Shown here piece after piece: positions 1 through 11,172 of a stretch of 64,000 bases of DNA. Source of the DNA: Crambe crambe (Eukaryota; Porifera; Demospongiae; Poecilosclerida; Crambeidae); the NCBI GenBank assembly GCA_963924555.1, contig OZ004587.1, forward strand, positions 8,448,075 through 8,512,074, written 5' to 3'. The stretch's first letter is position 1. Every line of letters begins with the position of its first letter. Both the position numbers and the translations under genes were made by a program. Under the pieces are notes generated by a model. That model did not search any database. It saw nothing but the letters and a program-made list of their open reading frames with translations, and was not told the DNA's origin.

Positions 1-171
1 TTTGGGGGTCTATGGATGTTCCTTGGGGGTCTATGCATGTTGTTATGACTGCATACCAACACATAACTCTTGATCGACCACTAGGAAAGTTTTATCTTAA
101 CGGACATACAAATTAGGTGATACTAGTCACGGATAGTAATTGCCCTCAATTAATCATGTGATCATGACTAT

Positions 172-196
172 GTGTGTGTGTGTGTGTGTGTGTGTG
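172..196. repeat. (TG)n microsatellite
   Basis: An uninterrupted TG dinucleotide run lies in the intron upstream of the first visible ADAM10 exon. No gene is seen in positions 1-419. This stretch is intron of the ADAM10-like gene, whose earlier exons lie left of the window. Confidence 0.9.
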
Positions 197-288
197 GTAT
201 GTGTCCTTATCCAAAACTTGATATTTACTCCTTTTGGCATCACTAAAATTGTAACTTAATATCTGAGAAGTTTCAGTATTGTCACATG

Positions 289-380
289 ATTAGAGGGGTT
301 TCCCCAGTGATGATTTCCATAATCAGAGGGGTTTCCCCAGTAATGATTTCCATAATTAAAGGAGTTTCCCCAGTAATGGA
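289..380. repeat. Short tandem repeat, three units of about 35 bp
   Basis: Three consecutive degenerate units share the core GGGGTTTCCCCAGTAATGAT (the last is shorter). They sit just before the polypyrimidine tract of the ADAM10 exon that begins at 420. No function is evident. Confidence 0.75.
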
Positions 381-419
381 AAGCAGATTATTTTCTTTCC
401 TTCCCCACTCTTTTTGCAG

Positions 420-3400
420 ATGAGGAAGACTCTCGTGTGATTGGTCACATCTTGGATGGCGTTTTTGACGGGATCATTCATTCAAAACACGGACAATTCC
501 ATGTGGAGCGAGCTAACAAATTCTTTGGCTCTCCACAGATGTTCCACTCCATCATTTATCGAGACATTGACGTCCAAACTCCTGAGAACTCCCCCTCTAC
601 GTGCGGTGTCAAAGGAGCTCTTCTTGAACGTTTAAAGCAACTCTCTTCACATGCCGTTCCTCTATCAGATGATCGTGAAGCACTTTATGGGACAGACACT
701 TCTTCACGGATGAAACGCAACACCATAAATGGTAATCTTTTTTGCCCCATTCGTGTGGCAGCTGATCACCTCTTCTTAGCGAATGTGGGTGGGGGGAGTA
801 TCGTGAACACGATGTCCGATATCGTCTCAGTGATTGCCAGTGTGCAAGCCATTTATCGCCAGACAGACTTTATTAATAGTGATGGAATGTCAGATAACAT
901 TCAACCAGTTGTAGTTAAACTGGAAATCTTGGAACAGAGCATGCCCGGATATCGCTATGGAGCTAACAATATTGGTGTCAATGACTTTCTTGATTTGTGG
1001 TCGCAGGAAGACCAGAACGCGTATTGCTTGGCACTGCTCCTCACATATCGGGACTTCGATGGCGGAGTGTTGGGATTGGCATGGGTAGCTCAGCCCCCTG
1101 GGGGGAACAGGGGCGGGATTTGCGAACAGAGGGTGCGGCTATCGGCTGGAAATAGGAACCTTAACACTGCCATTGTCACTTTCCTGAATTACGGACAGAT
1201 GCAACCTCGTTCAGTCTCCACCATAACCATCGCTCACGAGTTTGGTCATAACTTTGGTTCTCCTGTAAGTCAATCCAGTGGGACCTCTGAATAATGGACG
1301 TACTTGGGACCTAGACTTTTATCCTTTGTAGAGAGGTTGTCCTCTTTTGGAGGTTATCTTATTTGTATAGAGTGTATATACAAAGGTACTTTTAGATTGT
1401 CCCTTTGTTAAGAGGTTTGTCCTCTTTTGGAGTGTCTTCTATTGGACATTCCACTGTAGAATCCTCCACTCTTTACTCTCTTCCCCCACCCCCACCCTCA
1501 GCATGATCCCCAGGGTACGTGCTCCCCCGGAGGAAGCAGTGGGAACTTCATCATGTTCCCCCAGGCCACTGACGGCTCCCAGCCAAACAACGAGAGATTT
1601 TCCAGCTGTAGCATCAACAGCATCAGACCTGTGCTGGAGGGCAAATCTAACTGCTTCACTGGTGAGTGGAGTTTGATGAGACACCACTCTGAGATCAGGA
1701 CCATGGGCAGATCTAAAGGGGATTGGGGGGAGGGTTGCAACTCTTCTTTGCTGTGTATATGATAAAACATGTACAAAACTAATCTTTAATCATAGTTCCC
1801 ACCCCTTTTCAATTTGTCGCCTCTGAGGATACTGGACATCTCTCCGATCAGGACACCTCTCTGATCAGGACACTTCTTTTTTTTTTGGTCCTGAAAGTGT
1901 CCACATAAATGCTTATTCAGTTCTTTATGATGGCTTATAATATAATGCTTTAGTGTTGTGAAGGCAAGCGTTGTGAACATGGTGTGTGTGTGTGTGTGTG
2001 TGTGTTGAGATGTCTGTTAACAAGAAGCCACTATCATGGCTACCACAATTAATGCCACACAAGATTAATGCCCAACGTCACAATATTTGCACCCCTACCC
2101 CCTCTATTTCGTTCCCTATCATCCTCTCCTCCTCCCTCCTCCTCCTCCTCCTCCTCCCCTCCCCTCCTCCTCCTCCTCCTCCCCTCCTCCTCCTCCTCTG
2201 CAGCGACGGAAGCATTTTGTGGGAACGGTATCCGAGAGCCAGGTGAGGATTGTGATTGTGGGGCCATGTGTGCTCAGGACAGATGCTGTCGGACCAACTG
2301 CACTTTTACACCTGGCAGTGTTTGCAGGTACAACGTTCATGCTATTTAGACTCTTTCCCTCAGAGTAGTAAGTATACACTGTCTCTATAGTGACCACCTC
2401 CAAAAGGTGGTCTCTTAATGGAGGTGGTCTCCTTATTGAGGTCAAAGTCAATGGTACAAGCGTTATTTGGAGTGATCTTTAAAGAGAGGTGGGTGGTCTC
2501 TGAATAGGGTTAATGGAGGTGGTCTCTTTACAGAGGTCAATGGTACCAGCACTATTGGGACATGAGAGGTGGTCTCTGAATAGGGTGGTCTCTTTACAGA
2601 GGTCAAAATCAGTGGTACCAGCACTATTGGGACATGACCAAGTGGTCTTTAAAGAGAGGTGGTCCCTTAATAGGGTGATCTCTTAATAGAGGTTTCATTG
2701 TCTATACAAGTATGATCATTACTATATCCTCCATTCCTTTTAGCTCTATCTTTGGAGCCATTAGGTACGATACGGCATATATTATTATCATTTTTATATT
2801 TCCTTAGCTCTATGGACCCTTGTTGCATTTCAAGTACCTGCCAGTTACAGGATCGAGGTTTCACTTGTCTGAATGTATCAGAGTGCGGAGAGGCCTCTGA
2901 GTGCAGGTACAATTGAATTGTGACAGCTGTAGCTAATATTACAGGTGTAGTACATCTCTCTTCTTCTTCTTCATCTTTTAGTGGTACTGAGAGCACGTGT
3001 CCGCAGCCTCGACCATTTGCGAATAATGTCCGTTGTAATAATGATAGAAATGTCTGTGTCAATGGTGTCTGTTCGGGTAGCATCTGTGTGGCAAGAGGTC
3101 ACACGGACTGTCAGTGCTCTCGAAGTGCAGGCAACGCAGATGACCAGCTCTGTCACATCTGCTGTCGGGAAACGGCCTCCGGACCCTGTAGGTCCAGTTT
3201 TGACCTCTACGGACAGAGCATAGGCGAGTTCCGACAAAGCGGACGCTCGTGTAATAACTTTGCGGGTTACTGTTCCAACTCCAACCCACCCAGGTGAGGT
3301 CAAAGGTCATAGAGGAGTGAGTCTGCAGTTCTTAATGTCAATTCTATTTGTGTATATCACATGAGAATCACATGATTTTCCCTTCACATATATAACAGTT

Positions 3401-4470
3401 CTCTATTCATGTATTATCACATGAGAATCACATATTTTCTCTTTTCATAACTATAAATAGTTGCCAACTGATTGACAATGAGAGAACATTGAATGACCTC
3501 TTGGACATCTTTAACATCGGCACTCTCAACAAGATTGCCATGTGGCTACAGGTAAGTAATGTTTGAAGCAAACAAGTATATACAGATGAACCTCCAATAA
3601 AGGACAACACTCTGGAAGAGGACAAACCTCTCAACAAAGGACAATCTAAAAGTACCTTTGTAATATACACTCTATACAAAATAACCTCCAAAAGAGGACA
3701 ATCTCTTTACAGTGTGTCCATTAATAATTGGGAGGAGATTCCACAAGTGTCTTCCAATCAATGTTATATGAACATGTGACAAATGCAGGTGTATTGGTAC
3801 GTTCCCGTGTGCGTTCTAGTGGGGATCGTGATCCTCCTCATCCTCCTCCGAGTCACCTACAGGAGGAGGAAGCCGATCAAACGACGGCTGAGCGAGATGC
3901 GACGTAACAGCACTCTTCGTCGCCGACCCAACCAAAACGTGTCTGCAGCACAGACTGGAGGAGTGGGTGGGAGTGGTAACCAGGGGAGAGGTAGAGGGGG
4001 TGGAGGAAGAGGAGGACGACAGGGACAGAGAGAGAGAAACAGAGAAATATCACAAAGTAAATATGTAACTACTTGAGGGAGTATCCCTGTAATTAGTGGT
4101 TGGAACCTCCAATGAAGGACACTCGGAAACAGGGCAAGATTCCCTTGTATATGTATGTACACTCCATACAAAATAACCTCCAAAAGAGGACAATCTCTCT
4201 ACAAAGGACAAAAGGCTGGGTCCCAAGTGTGTCCATTATTAGGAGGTTCCACTTTAAATGGGTTGCTAGGCTTGTACATGTATTACTGAGTGAATATTTC
4301 TTTGTGCAGACGAAGGAGAGCAGAGATTAAGACAGTTCTTTCCCACCATCGACAGAGAGACAATGGTTGCCATCATGCGCTCTACCAGAAGTGAATCAAA
4401 GGCAGTCAAGCGGATTCTAGACCTAGGATTCCCACTCAAGAAAGTGCCCCTCCCACAACAACGCCCTTAA
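420..4470 (+). CDS. ADAM10: ADAM10-like membrane metalloprotease, 5' end missing
   Basis: This is a type I membrane sheddase of the ADAM10/Kuzbanian type, which cleaves cell-surface ectodomains such as Notch. Exons that keep frame are 420-1264, 1502-1661, 2204-2327, 2808-2906, 2982-3293, 3461-3551, 3789-4056 and 4310-4470 (stop TAA). The first exon enters in phase 1, so the start codon and early prodomain lie left of the window. In order one sees prodomain with a lone Cys, a furin-type site (RMKR), the metalloprotease domain with the zinc site HEFGHNFGSP split by an intron before HDPQGTC, the Met-turn region (NFIMFPQATDG), a disintegrin domain (CGNGIREPGEDCDCG), a Cys-rich region, one membrane helix (YVPVCVLVGIVILLILL) and a cytoplasmic tail. 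All catalytic residues are present. The tail is unusual in carrying a Gly/Arg-rich stretch. Family resemblance is strong along the whole length. Orthology to ADAM10 rather than ADAM17 rests on the HNFGSPHD site and the disintegrin spacing. Confidence 0.93.
1280..1459. mobile_element. MITE of the GGACA family (copy 1)
   Basis: This intronic copy of a small dispersed element has the conserved GGACAA/TTGTCC arrangement: CCTCTTTTGGAG blocks and ends related to AACCTCC...GGACAC and its complement. Similar copies lie at 3586-3750, 4105-4253, 5188-5322, 5628-5768, 19607-19770, 43716-43880 and 49458-49578. Confidence 0.7.
2128..2203 (+). repeat. (CCT)n low-complexity tract forming a splice acceptor tract
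   Basis: A long run of CCT triplets ends in CTGCAG at 2198-2203, immediately before the disintegrin exon. It serves as the polypyrimidine tract of that acceptor. Open frames across it are artefacts of low complexity. Confidence 0.85.
2390..2700. repeat. Internally repetitive intronic element (GGTGGTCTC repeats)
   Basis: The motif GAGGTGGTCTCT..ACAGAGGTCAA recurs several times in direct and inverted orientation. It fills most of the intron between the two disintegrin exons. It resembles a decayed inverted-repeat element, but I cannot define clean ends. Confidence 0.6.
3586..3750. mobile_element. MITE of the GGACA family (copy 2)
   Basis: The element starts GAACCTCCAATAAAGGACAA and ends near GTGTCCATTAATAATTGGGAGG, so its two ends are imperfect inverted repeats. 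It lies in the intron before the membrane-helix exon of ADAM10. Confidence 0.75.
4105..4253. mobile_element. MITE of the GGACA family (copy 3)
   Basis: This is the clearest copy. Its left end GGAACCTCCAATGAAGGACA and right end GTGTCCATTATTAGGAGGTTCC are near-perfect inverted repeats. It occupies the last intron of the ADAM10 gene. Confidence 0.8.
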
Positions 4471-4587
4471 AAAATGATGATCAAGTTCTCCTTCACTTTT
4501 TTAATCTGTGCTTTGTATATAGTGTCGTGTATTTAGAACTGTATGTTATTTATTCATTATGTATTGTGTATTATTCCACAAATTTTA

Positions 4588-4593
4588 AATAAA
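4588..4593 (+). terminator. Polyadenylation signal AATAAA of the ADAM10-like gene
   Basis: AATAAA occurs about 118 bases after the ADAM10 stop codon. It lies only 13 bases before the convergent GORAB stop, so the two genes overlap or nearly overlap at their 3' ends. Confidence 0.7.
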
Positions 4594-4605
4594 ATAATAA
4601 CTTCA

Positions 4606-6098
4606 TTAATCTTGTTCTCTGACCTCATCATTGGCCACACCCACTCCATCGCTAGTAGCAGCTATGCTGAGTGTCTGACAGAGCTTGGCAAGATGTTTGG
4701 CTTTCCTTAGTTCAGTTTCTTGGATCACAGTAGCCAAGTGTTCTGAAAGCAGTTCTTTCTGATCTGTGGTTTTATGCAGTTCAAGTTTAGCTGAGACGAA
4801 CTCCCTCTCTGCCAATTCATACCTCCTCCTAGCGAGGCAAATCAAGTTTGCTATGCGTAATAAAGTGGACCCCATTAATCCAAATAGCTTGGGACCAGTG
4901 GACCCCCATTAATCTAAATAGCTTGGGACCAGTGGACCCCCATTAATCCAAATAGCTTGGGACCAGTGGACCCCCATTAATCCAAATAGGTTGGGACCAG
5001 TGGACCCCCATTAATCCAAATAGGTTGGAACCAGTGGACCCCCATTAATCAAAATAGCTTGGGACCAGAGCCCATTTGGATTAGTGAATGCATACAGTTT
5101 GAGTTTCCATTTAATGCACCTCAAAATAGCCATGAATATCATTAAAAATTACTGTAAAGGTTCAGAGTAAGAGGGTTTGGATTTTGGAACAAAGGACAAT
5201 TTAAAAGTACCTTTGTATATACACTCTATACAAAATAACCTCCAAAAGAGGACAACCTCTTTACAAAGGACAAAAGGATGGGTCCCAAGTGTGTCCATTA
5301 TTAGGAGGTTGCACTGTACGAGTCCATAATCACATGTCTGAAAAACTGACCTTGCTTCATTGTTCAGTCTGTTTGCTTCCTCAATCTTTGCACGCAAAAT
5401 CTCCACATCTCGCGTGACCAGTTTATCCAATACAGCAAGTTCTGCATGGACTGATTTCAGACGCTCCGATTCTTGCTGAGTCTGTGAATACCTTTCTTTG
5501 AGCGTCTTCTCAATGAGTGCCTTTTTCCTCTTGTTCTCTTCCTCAATCTCGTCCTGCTTCATCTTCATCACCTCCAGGGTCTTCACACTACATGCATACA
5601 TGATATTTACCCATAATCACACTGTGTGTAACCTCCAAATGATGGACACACTTGGGACCCAGTCCTTTGTAGAGAGGTTGTCCTCTTTTGGAGGCTAGAG
5701 TGACTATACAAAGGTAATTCTAGATTGAGAGGTTTGTCCTCTTTCAGAGTGTCCCTTATTGGTTCCATCAAATTCCCTTACCTTTCCTCCTTTGGATCCT
5801 TTTCTGCTGACTCAACACATCTCTTGTCATGGTCGCATTGTTTTTCCTCCTTCCTACAACTACTAATGGTGGAGTCATCTGACCCTTGGACTTCGGACTG
5901 CTTCTTCTCCCCTGATGATGAACTAGAAGATACTCTTGGTGTGTGGTTTCTGGGGATATTCTCAATCCGTTCAAGAGGGGGTGTAGAGGTTGGTGGTTCT
6001 GGGTGATCATTTTTCAAATTACTCGCCTTATTTTTGACGCTTCTGATATCACTGTCGGTAAATCCAGACCATTCCTTGTTCAGTCCACGTAAATCCAT
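4606..6098 (-). CDS. GORAB: GORAB homologue, RAB6-interacting golgin
   Basis: This is a coiled-coil Golgi protein. In animals GORAB binds RAB6 and SCYL1 and acts in COPI trafficking. Three exons keep frame: 6098-5782 (ATG at 6098), 5587-5351 and 4828-4606 (stop TAA). They join in phase 2 at both introns and give about 258 residues, shorter than vertebrate GORAB. The N-terminus has the W.GF motif (EWSGFTDSDIRSVK). It is followed by a Ser/Pro-rich linker and a long coiled coil with ENKRKKALIEK, LDKLVTRDVEILRAKIEEAN and, near the C-terminus, ETELRKAKHLAKL. These are the most conserved GORAB blocks. Intron 2 contains a minisatellite and a partial MITE. The gene looks intact. Confidence 0.85.
4866..5090. 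repeat. Minisatellite, about 35-bp unit, about six copies
   Basis: The unit reads CCCCCATTAATCCAAATAGC followed by TTGGGACCAGTGGA. It is tandemly repeated with few changes inside GORAB intron 2. Confidence 0.9.
5188..5322. mobile_element. MITE of the GGACA family (copy 4, truncated)
   Basis: This copy has the CAAAATAACCTCCAAAAGAG core and the right end GTGTCCATTATTAGGAGG but lacks the left end. It lies in GORAB intron 2. Confidence 0.7.
5628..5768. mobile_element. MITE of the GGACA family (copy 5)
   Basis: It is inverted relative to copy 3 and occupies GORAB intron 1. Its left end ACCTCCAAATGATGGACACA matches the family end. Confidence 0.7.
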
Positions 6099-6352
6099 CT
6101 TCTATTTCATCCTACCAGTGCAGTGCAGCTAGCTCTAACCATAGATATATACTATGCTCTGACTATCGACTCTTACCTAGTGCTAATTCAGCACAAGCTC
6201 TAAAATGCTGACTTCGCATAAAAATCACATGACAGTTTTATAGCCACAGAGGTCAGGTCAGGTCAGGTACAGGACTCCCTCGGTACCCCTCAGCAGTGAT
6301 CCGCAGCTGAAGAAAACTAACTGCCCTTGGGCCTACTCCGTCGGCCTGGAGG

Positions 6353-7870
6353 ATGGCAACCCTGGTCCCCCCGCCAGCTACCCGCGGGTTACAGAAGGCC
6401 AGTGGTGCGAATAGCATAGAAGTCAAGGTGGTGATATTGGGCACACAGGGTGAGCTGATAGTGCTATCATGTTATGAAGGGTCATAAGCCCCACATCACA
6501 CATTTCAGTCACTGATCTAATTCTTGCATGCAGGAGTAGGTAAGACATCCTTGGTACTTCGCCATGTAGGCAACTCGTTCACTTCTAGCGTCAGTCCCAC
6601 CATAGGAGCAAGTTTCTTCACCTTTTCCATGTGAGTACTACACATCCTATGTATTAACTCCTTCCTTACCATTGATATAGCAAAGTTACCCCTTTCTCAC
6701 TAGCATCATAGCAGAATAACCCTTTCTTGTCCCTATGGCAGCCTATTACTGGCCTGAAAAGCATTTCTATGTCTCATCCTCTTTCTGAACAGGACTGTTA
6801 GGGACTATCGGATAAAGCTACAGCTCTGGGACACAGCTGGACAGGAAAGGTAAGACTTACCAAGATCCAGCGTGTGTTTGTTCTCAATACATTAAAAAGT
6901 ATATTGACCTAACTCAGCTAGTGCAGCTTAGATCCCCAATATTCTGTATAAGTGGTGCATCATTGTTGGCATGGAAATGAATGAATGAAAGGGAGTGACT
7001 CTTAATTTAGAAGTAATATCCTTTGATTATCTTTTGGTGTGTGTTAAAGGTTTCGATCAATGGCCCCCATGTACTACAGACGTGCCAATGCAGCCATGAT
7101 TGTCTATGATATCACAAGGGCAAGCACCTTCGATGAGGCAAAGGAGTGGGCAAAAGGTCAGGGTATAGGCTAGATGGTGGGGAAAGGTCAAAGGTCAAGG
7201 CAATTTATTATTTTTTTTTGGGGGGGGGGGAGAGAGAGAGAGAGAGAGAGTGTATGGTGTACTCTCACTCTTGTACTCCTGCAGAGCTCCAAAGTAAAGT
7301 GGATACTAAACTAGGTGAGTTATTTAACAGTCAAGAAGTGGTGTTCCCGACCTCTGTACTTGTATAGCTCTCTGTGTGGTGGGGAACAAGTCTGACCTTT
7401 CAGAGCAGCGAGAGATCAGTAGAGAGAGAGGAGAAGACTTTGCCCATCAGCTAGGAGCCATGTTCACCGAGACTTCTGCTGCTAGCAACACAGGTACATG
7501 GCATTCCAACCCTGAATTCAAGATACCATATTATACCATGTAACCATGTTTTATAACTTAAAAATGGAGACTCCTCTTTATTAATAATAAACCACTCTTT
7601 ATTGGAGTTGAAATGTTAATTGCAGGAGTGAAGGAGGCATTTTTGAAACTAGCACAAGGAGTGATCACACTGCACCAACACAACCAGCTCAATGGTCCCG
7701 TTTTTGATCCCTCATACTCCCCCTTAAGCAGCTACACTACCCAAGCCATGTCTGCCAGCCAGCTGAAGGAGAACAATCACCATGGAGTCCAAAACCACCA
7801 ACCAAAACTCAACGTCAATAGTGGCAGTGACTCAGAAAATTCAGTACTCCCTAGTTGCTGTAGCAGCTAG
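6353..7870 (+). CDS. Rab-family small GTPase (Rab5/21/22-like)
   Basis: This is a Ras-superfamily membrane-trafficking GTPase. Seven exons keep frame: 6353-6449, 6534-6630, 6793-6849, 7050-7156, 7285-7314, 7368-7493 and 7626-7870. Visible motifs are the P-loop GTQGVGKTS (split by intron 1), effector region SPTIGASFF, switch [24 protein letters not shown] (guanine specificity) and ETSAAS, the usual ETSAK position with Lys replaced. The protein ends in CCSS, a dicysteine prenylation signal. The Rab5/21/22 subgroup is suggested by SPTIGASF and APMYYR. I cannot fix the exact orthologue. Degenerate fragments of exons 1-3 reappear at 17938-18195 and 42297-42540. Confidence 0.88.
7205..7252. repeat. 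Homopolymer and (GA)n tract
   Basis: Consecutive T, G and (GA)n runs lie in a Rab intron about 30 bases before the small fifth exon. Confidence 0.85.
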
Positions 7871-8061
7871 CAAAACAGCTTTTTAATAATGTTTTTTTTT
7901 TCTTCATGTGTGTGTAAGTTTTTTGTTGTAAGATTACTATTGCGCATGTGCACTCACTCAGTTTTGAATTTCCCGCGCAGATCGCACCTTGTAATTGTTC
8001 CTGCCCATACAAATCCTGGAATTTCCGGAGATTTGGGTGGGGCACAGAGTAGAGATGAAGA

Positions 8062-8524
8062 ATGGGGAATAAGGCGAATAAACAGAAGCCTGGGCCCGAG
8101 CCAGATCCAGGTCAGTCTGAGTCCCAAGGGAGTGATCTTCCTTCTAAAGTGAATTCTTCCCGTCTTCTAAGCACCGACCCTCGGAAGGAGACCCTCCCAC
8201 CACCTCTCCCTCCTAGTCTGGACGCAAGGAATGAACCGCCCCCTAATGAGTCTTCTGATCCTCCAGACCCTCCTAGTCTAGACGCAAGGAATAAACCGCC
8301 CCCTGATGAGTCCTCTGATCTTCCAGACCCTCCTAGTCTAAACGCAGGGAGTGAGCCTCCCCCTGATGAGTCTTCTGATCCAGACCCTCCTAGTCTAGAC
8401 GCAGAGAGCAAGTCAAATTTGAGTGGCTCAACAAGAACAGAGGCTAGTCCTCCATCTTGGAGTGGAAGGAAGGTATCCAGACAAGAACGTAGGAGGACTG
8501 AAAGGATGAAACGCAAATTCAAAG
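8062..8524 (+). CDS. Proline/serine-rich exon starting MGNKANKQ, possible first exon of gene 1
   Basis: The 154-residue open exon starts with ATG and ends at a good donor (AAAG|GTAACT) in phase 1. That is the same phase as every acceptor of the downstream death-domain exons. MGNKANKQ has the N-terminal Gly needed for N-myristoylation, though residue 6 is Asn rather than the favoured Ser/Thr. Four Pro/Ser/Asp-rich repeats follow (core DPPSLDAR.EPPP.ESSD) and then a basic tail (RRRTERMKRKFK). I infer that it splices to 11173 and supplies an alternative N-terminus for gene 1, which has no TM-2A head. Alternatively it is a separate short gene whose later exons I cannot see. Degenerate copies lie near 17700 and 42100. 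Confidence 0.5.
8211..8410 (+). repeat. In-frame coding tandem repeat, about 60 bp unit
   Basis: Four units of CCTCCTAGTCTAGACGCAAG plus about 40 bases encode DPPSLDA..EPPPDESSD. Copies differ by a few substitutions, and the fourth is truncated. Confidence 0.9.
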
Positions 8525-8642
8525 GTAACTGCATATTAATACCTCTGACTTGAAGGTGCCAGTGGGAGGGGCATCTAATGACGTCATACTAATAATGTGG
8601 CTTGCTCAACCTTTCACTATAAGGCCATACCAATTTGATAGT

Positions 8643-9464
8643 AGCCTCAAACCCAGCCTCCTTTTGGTGGAGAGGTATCCACTGTTTGCGCATCTGGGAA
8701 TCAGGATATTCACTCAGATATTTCCGCTACATGATCGTCATAATTAGTGGGCGTGGTTTTCACAACCAGTGCTATTATATTGTTTTGCTGCTGCTCCTCG
8801 TTTCTCAAACTTTGCAGTGCAGGCCTCTCCACTCATTGCTCTGATGATCAACCAACGATGCTGATAGTACTTTGCCAGTCTTGGATAGAGAGCCTTCTCT
8901 TCTGTACCCCAAAGAAGCCATGTTACTTCTGATGCCATGGAGGATCTAGCATTCTTGGAAATTCATGGAACCATACATGAGATTGCACTTAGCATGAGCG
9001 TTTAGGCCACTCCAATAAAATGGTTAGTTTCTTGTCAACCGCCCGCATCTAAATTTGATCATCTGCTAATAATATATTGCGCATGGTCAGTAGTCAAGTG
9101 AGTGCACGTGATGCATGCTGACACAGCACAACGAGCTCTACCAGCTGCTTCACTACAAAAATAATGCTTCTCACACATCTGCGTTTCGCTGGAGTGTGGG
9201 AAAAAGAAGTTGTTAGATCGTACAAGTGGAAAGCCCAGAAATGACTTTCTGTATATAGCTTTTTTCGGGCCCAGAAGAAATTCCGCTATAGATTTCAGGT
9301 ACCTGGTATTCATGATTAAATAATAATAATAATAATAACCAGCGTCCCAGAAAACTAAGATTTTATTGGAGAGGCCTTATATAATTCAAAAGTTCAAACA
9401 GTGGATACCAGGCTCTCTTTTCCCCCACTCCCCAAAAATGAAAAAGGAGGCTGGGTTCGAGGGT
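8643..9464. mobile_element. TIR element related to the one at 54298
   Basis: The left end AGCCTCAAACCCAGCCTCC and the right end GGAGGCTGGGTTCGAGGG are inverted repeats. Both are followed inward by GTATCCACTGTTTGCGC and its complement. No transposase is visible. A second right-end-like segment lies at 9834-9910, so the area has suffered a local duplication. No target-site duplication is clear. Confidence 0.55.
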
Positions 9465-9980
9465 AATGCTTTGTGGGCCCTACCTACCCAACTTGAAATG
9501 AAAATGATAGTTTAGGGTCAAAAGTAAAACTCTCTTCAGTCACCCAAAATGGCAAATATAGTTTGGTTCAGTGTGACTGCTAAGTGAGGCAAACAACCTT
9601 CCACTAGGCAGGCAAATACAGGAATAGTACCTCACTGCATCTGCCAGTCTTAGATCAGATAGCCTTCTCTTCTGTGCTCCTGACGAAGCCTTGTTACTTC
9701 TGATACCCTGGAGGATCTAAGCATTCTTGGAAATTCATGGAACCATGCATGAGATTGCACCTAGCACTTCTCGAAATCTCGTCAAGTCTTGTCATCACAT
9801 GAGCGTTATTAATTATATGGATTGGTGCATGTTCAAACAGTGGATACCAGGCTCTCTTTTTCCCCAACCCCCCAAAAAGGAAATGGAGGCTGGGTTTGAG
9901 GGTAATGTTTCGCAGGCCCTACCTACCCAATTTTTTCAACTTGAAATGAAAATGATAATTCAGGGTCAAAAGTAAAACCC
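8937..9980. repeat. Local tandem duplication of intergenic sequence
   Basis: Blocks at 8937-9003 and 9390-9535 are repeated at about 9700-9775 and 9830-9980. Shared stretches include TTCTTGGAAATTCATGGAAC and AACAGTGGATACCAGGCTCT. I see no convincing coding exon between 8525 and 11172. Confidence 0.7.
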
Positions 9981-10117
9981 TTGCCAACTCCTTCCAGTCA
10001 CCCAAAATGGCAAATATAGCTTGGTTCAGTGTGACAGTTAAGTGAGGCAAACAACCTTCCGCTAGGCAGGCAAATAGCTAGGTATGGTCTAAAGAACCCA
10101 TGGAATCTGATGCATTT

Positions 10118-10239
10118 GTGACAGTCGAGGGTAGAAATCAAACGGTATTCACACTTTCTACTTGTTCGGAAAATTTTATTGTAAAGCATCAGTCATGATA
10201 AAAAACTTTGACTAAAATGTGAATTTCTACCCTCGACTG
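10118..10239. mobile_element. Small hairpin MITE (unit copy 1)
   Basis: The ends GTGACAGTCGAGGGTAGAAA and TTTCTACCCTCGACTG are inverted repeats around a short centre. The element is at the equivalent place in the other duplicated units (26996-27107 and 58831-58942), so it predates the duplication. This copy has lost its last few bases. Confidence 0.8.
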
Positions 10240-11172
10240 ATTCTAATACCTGGCCATGGTAGAAGCAAATTCTTAGATTGCTCCATGTGCTACTCTTCTG
10301 CATAGATTGAACCAGATCCCTCAAAATGACACTTTGTGTGCAATGTGGTCATTCATATGACAGCACGAGTGTAGGTAAAGGGATGAAGCACACCAAACAT
10401 TGTATTGTAGCCATTAGACTCAAACTCTGAAGTGACAGTTAGTATGCACCGAGTTATCTAATGTGTGACCTTGAAAGTGCAAGCCAAAATGGATGTGTCA
10501 TGTATACATAGACTGTTTCTTTCTTTGACCGTAGCCTTAGATGATTGCTAAGGCTGTAGTAACCACATTAGCTCCTAGTTAAGTTAGTCCATACATGTTC
10601 CTCTAATTATACTACTTTAGAGCAGAAACAAGTTGTCAAAGAAGAAATAGACATGGCTAAGTAAGTAGGCATGGTCAAATGTGCACCATTTTAGTTTGGG
10701 AAGAGTTTAACTCCACCCCCACCCCTTGATCCAGTCCTGAGTACTGTAGACACTTACTCTGTTACCTAAATGGTCCTGTGTAGCTACCACAACCATAATT
10801 ATGTTGAGAAAATCGAACTGCCTCCCCTATTATGAACTTCTGGCTACAAGCCTGTGTCTACCATCATGGTTGCTTCCTGTGATAAGCCCTGCCCATGCCA
10901 CACCTATTGTAAGGGTGTATAAAAATATCTATCATAAAGTGTGATATTTAAGAGAATGTTTATTTATGGGTATGTCCCTGATGACGATGTCTTAATTAGT
11001 CGTCAGAGACACACATGGTCCTTTGTGATTGTGATGGTCTATGTGGGTAGGTCTCAGGTGGTGTCTTAATTGGTGGTCAATGATACATGATAGCTATATA
11101 TGTGGGTATGTCCCTGGTGTTATCTTAATTAGTGTGTCATAGTATAGGTGTGTGATAATGTTTTATTTCCAG

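Noticed and set aside
289..380. Three spaced repeats considered as a CRISPR-like array
   Set aside because: The units are degenerate and directly abutting, and the DNA is eukaryotic.
2049..2451. Overlapping open frames on both strands
   Set aside because: They result from the (CCT)n tract and repeats. The real coding content is the 2204-2327 disintegrin exon.
10621..10660. A 40-base exon-like segment (acceptor ACTTTAG, donor GTAAGT) before DDa, conserved in all three units
   Set aside because: Its length would shift the frame between the phase-1 exons on both sides. The unit-wide similarity explains its conservation.
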